From IMG/VR virus record IMGVR_UViG_3300006919_008385, positions 1 through 57,070 of that record: DNA of 57,070 nucleotides, one strand, 5' to 3'. Below, piece by piece: positions 56,993-57,070 of this stretch (position 1 is the stretch's first letter; each line of letters starts with the position of its first letter). Below the pieces are notes generated by a model. The model worked only from the letters and a program-made list of their open reading frames with translations, ran no database searches and was not told the DNA's origin. Both the position numbers and the translations under genes were made by a program. Source of the stretch: a virus.

Positions 56993-57067
56993 TGGTACCG
57001 CATAGGAGGATCGAACTCCTGTTGCCGAGATGAAAACCCGGTGTCCTAACCACTAGACGAATGCGGC
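56993..57067 (-). tRNA. tRNA-Glu (anticodon UUC)
   Basis: Acceptor GCCGCAT / ATGCGGT, anticodon loop TTTTCAT, encoded CCA whose last base directly abuts the tRNA-Asp 5' end (0-nt spacer). More tRNAs may follow outside the window. Confidence 0.92.
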
Positions 57068-57070
57068 AAA

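Noticed and set aside
56805-57053. Minus-strand frame of 82 aa over the right end
   Set aside because: It runs through three well-formed tRNA genes.
1-57070. CRISPR array, insertion sequence or integrase/attachment site
   Set aside because: No regular spaced repeats, transposase or integrase motifs, or terminal repeats were seen on either strand.

Overview
The window is a dense, AT-rich piece of a tailed-phage genome, most like a marine T4-like myovirus (the cyanophage/pelagiphage type). The evidence: genes abut or overlap by 1-28 nt; TATAAATA/GATAAATA octamers matching the T4 late promoter precede many genes; there is a T4-type lysozyme, an IbpA-like Hsp20, UvdE, a SleB-type cell-wall hydrolase, fibre-like proteins with a shared N-terminal module, and basic C-terminal modules that recur in marine T4-like phages. 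No capsid, portal, terminase or polymerase gene lies in the window, so the assignment is inference. A SlmA-like regulator hints at a gammaproteobacterial host, but this is weak.

Layout. 1-8681 (minus): SGNH hydrolase, NAD synthase, a run of small membrane proteins, gamma-glutamylcyclotransferase, a bacterioferritin-associated-ferredoxin (Bfd)-like protein, a cytidylyltransferase, a phosphatase and a SlmA-like regulator. 8728-13133 (plus): a large PKD-repeat fibre/adhesin and a partner. 13114-18418 (minus): GMP reductase, a nucleosidase, glycan-related enzymes. 18464-18925 (plus): GNAT acetyltransferase. 18914-25317 (minus): peroxiredoxin, SufT-like protein, SufS, SufD, SufC, SufB, ClpS, ribosomal protein bL33 and Hsp20, preceded by a structured leader of about 300 nt. 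25862-37402 (minus): HNH nuclease, ParB-like protein, many small unknowns, ferritin-like protein, cytidylyltransferase-cupin fusion, ribosomal protein bS21, ClpX, a coiled-coil membrane protein, QueD-like protein, thermonuclease, SleB-like hydrolase. 37531-37761 (plus): small membrane protein. 37983-42961 (minus): sulfotransferase, glycosyltransferase-like protein, RfbH-like Fe-S dehydratase, epimerase, UvdE. 43045-54718 (plus): virion proteins, holin candidate, lysozyme, large acidic/basic proteins probably linked to the head, a second sulfotransferase/hydroxylase/SDR set. 54711-57067 (minus): GH6 cellulase, peptide deformylase, small basic protein, metallopeptidase and three tandem tRNAs (Val, Asp, Glu).

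How the genes may work together. The most striking content is an almost complete SUF iron-sulfur assembly system (SufBCDS plus a SufT/MIP18 protein) in one operon with bL33, ClpS and a peroxiredoxin, together with a ferritin-like protein, a Bfd-like ferredoxin and a predicted [2Fe-2S] client (RfbH-like) elsewhere. This looks like a phage-encoded route from stored iron to Fe-S clusters. A second theme is takeover of translation and protein quality control: bS21, bL33, peptide deformylase, three tRNAs, ClpX with the ClpP-docking loop, ClpS and Hsp20. A third is sugar and surface chemistry.

Regulation. Eleven sigma70-type promoters, all on the minus strand and all with 16-bp spacers, contrast with late-type octamers on both strands. 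Several promoters of each class lie only 5-7 nt from the start codon, which predicts leaderless mRNAs. Genes under 60 codons found by reading the sequence (for example the Bfd-like protein, the holin candidate and several small membrane proteins) are included.
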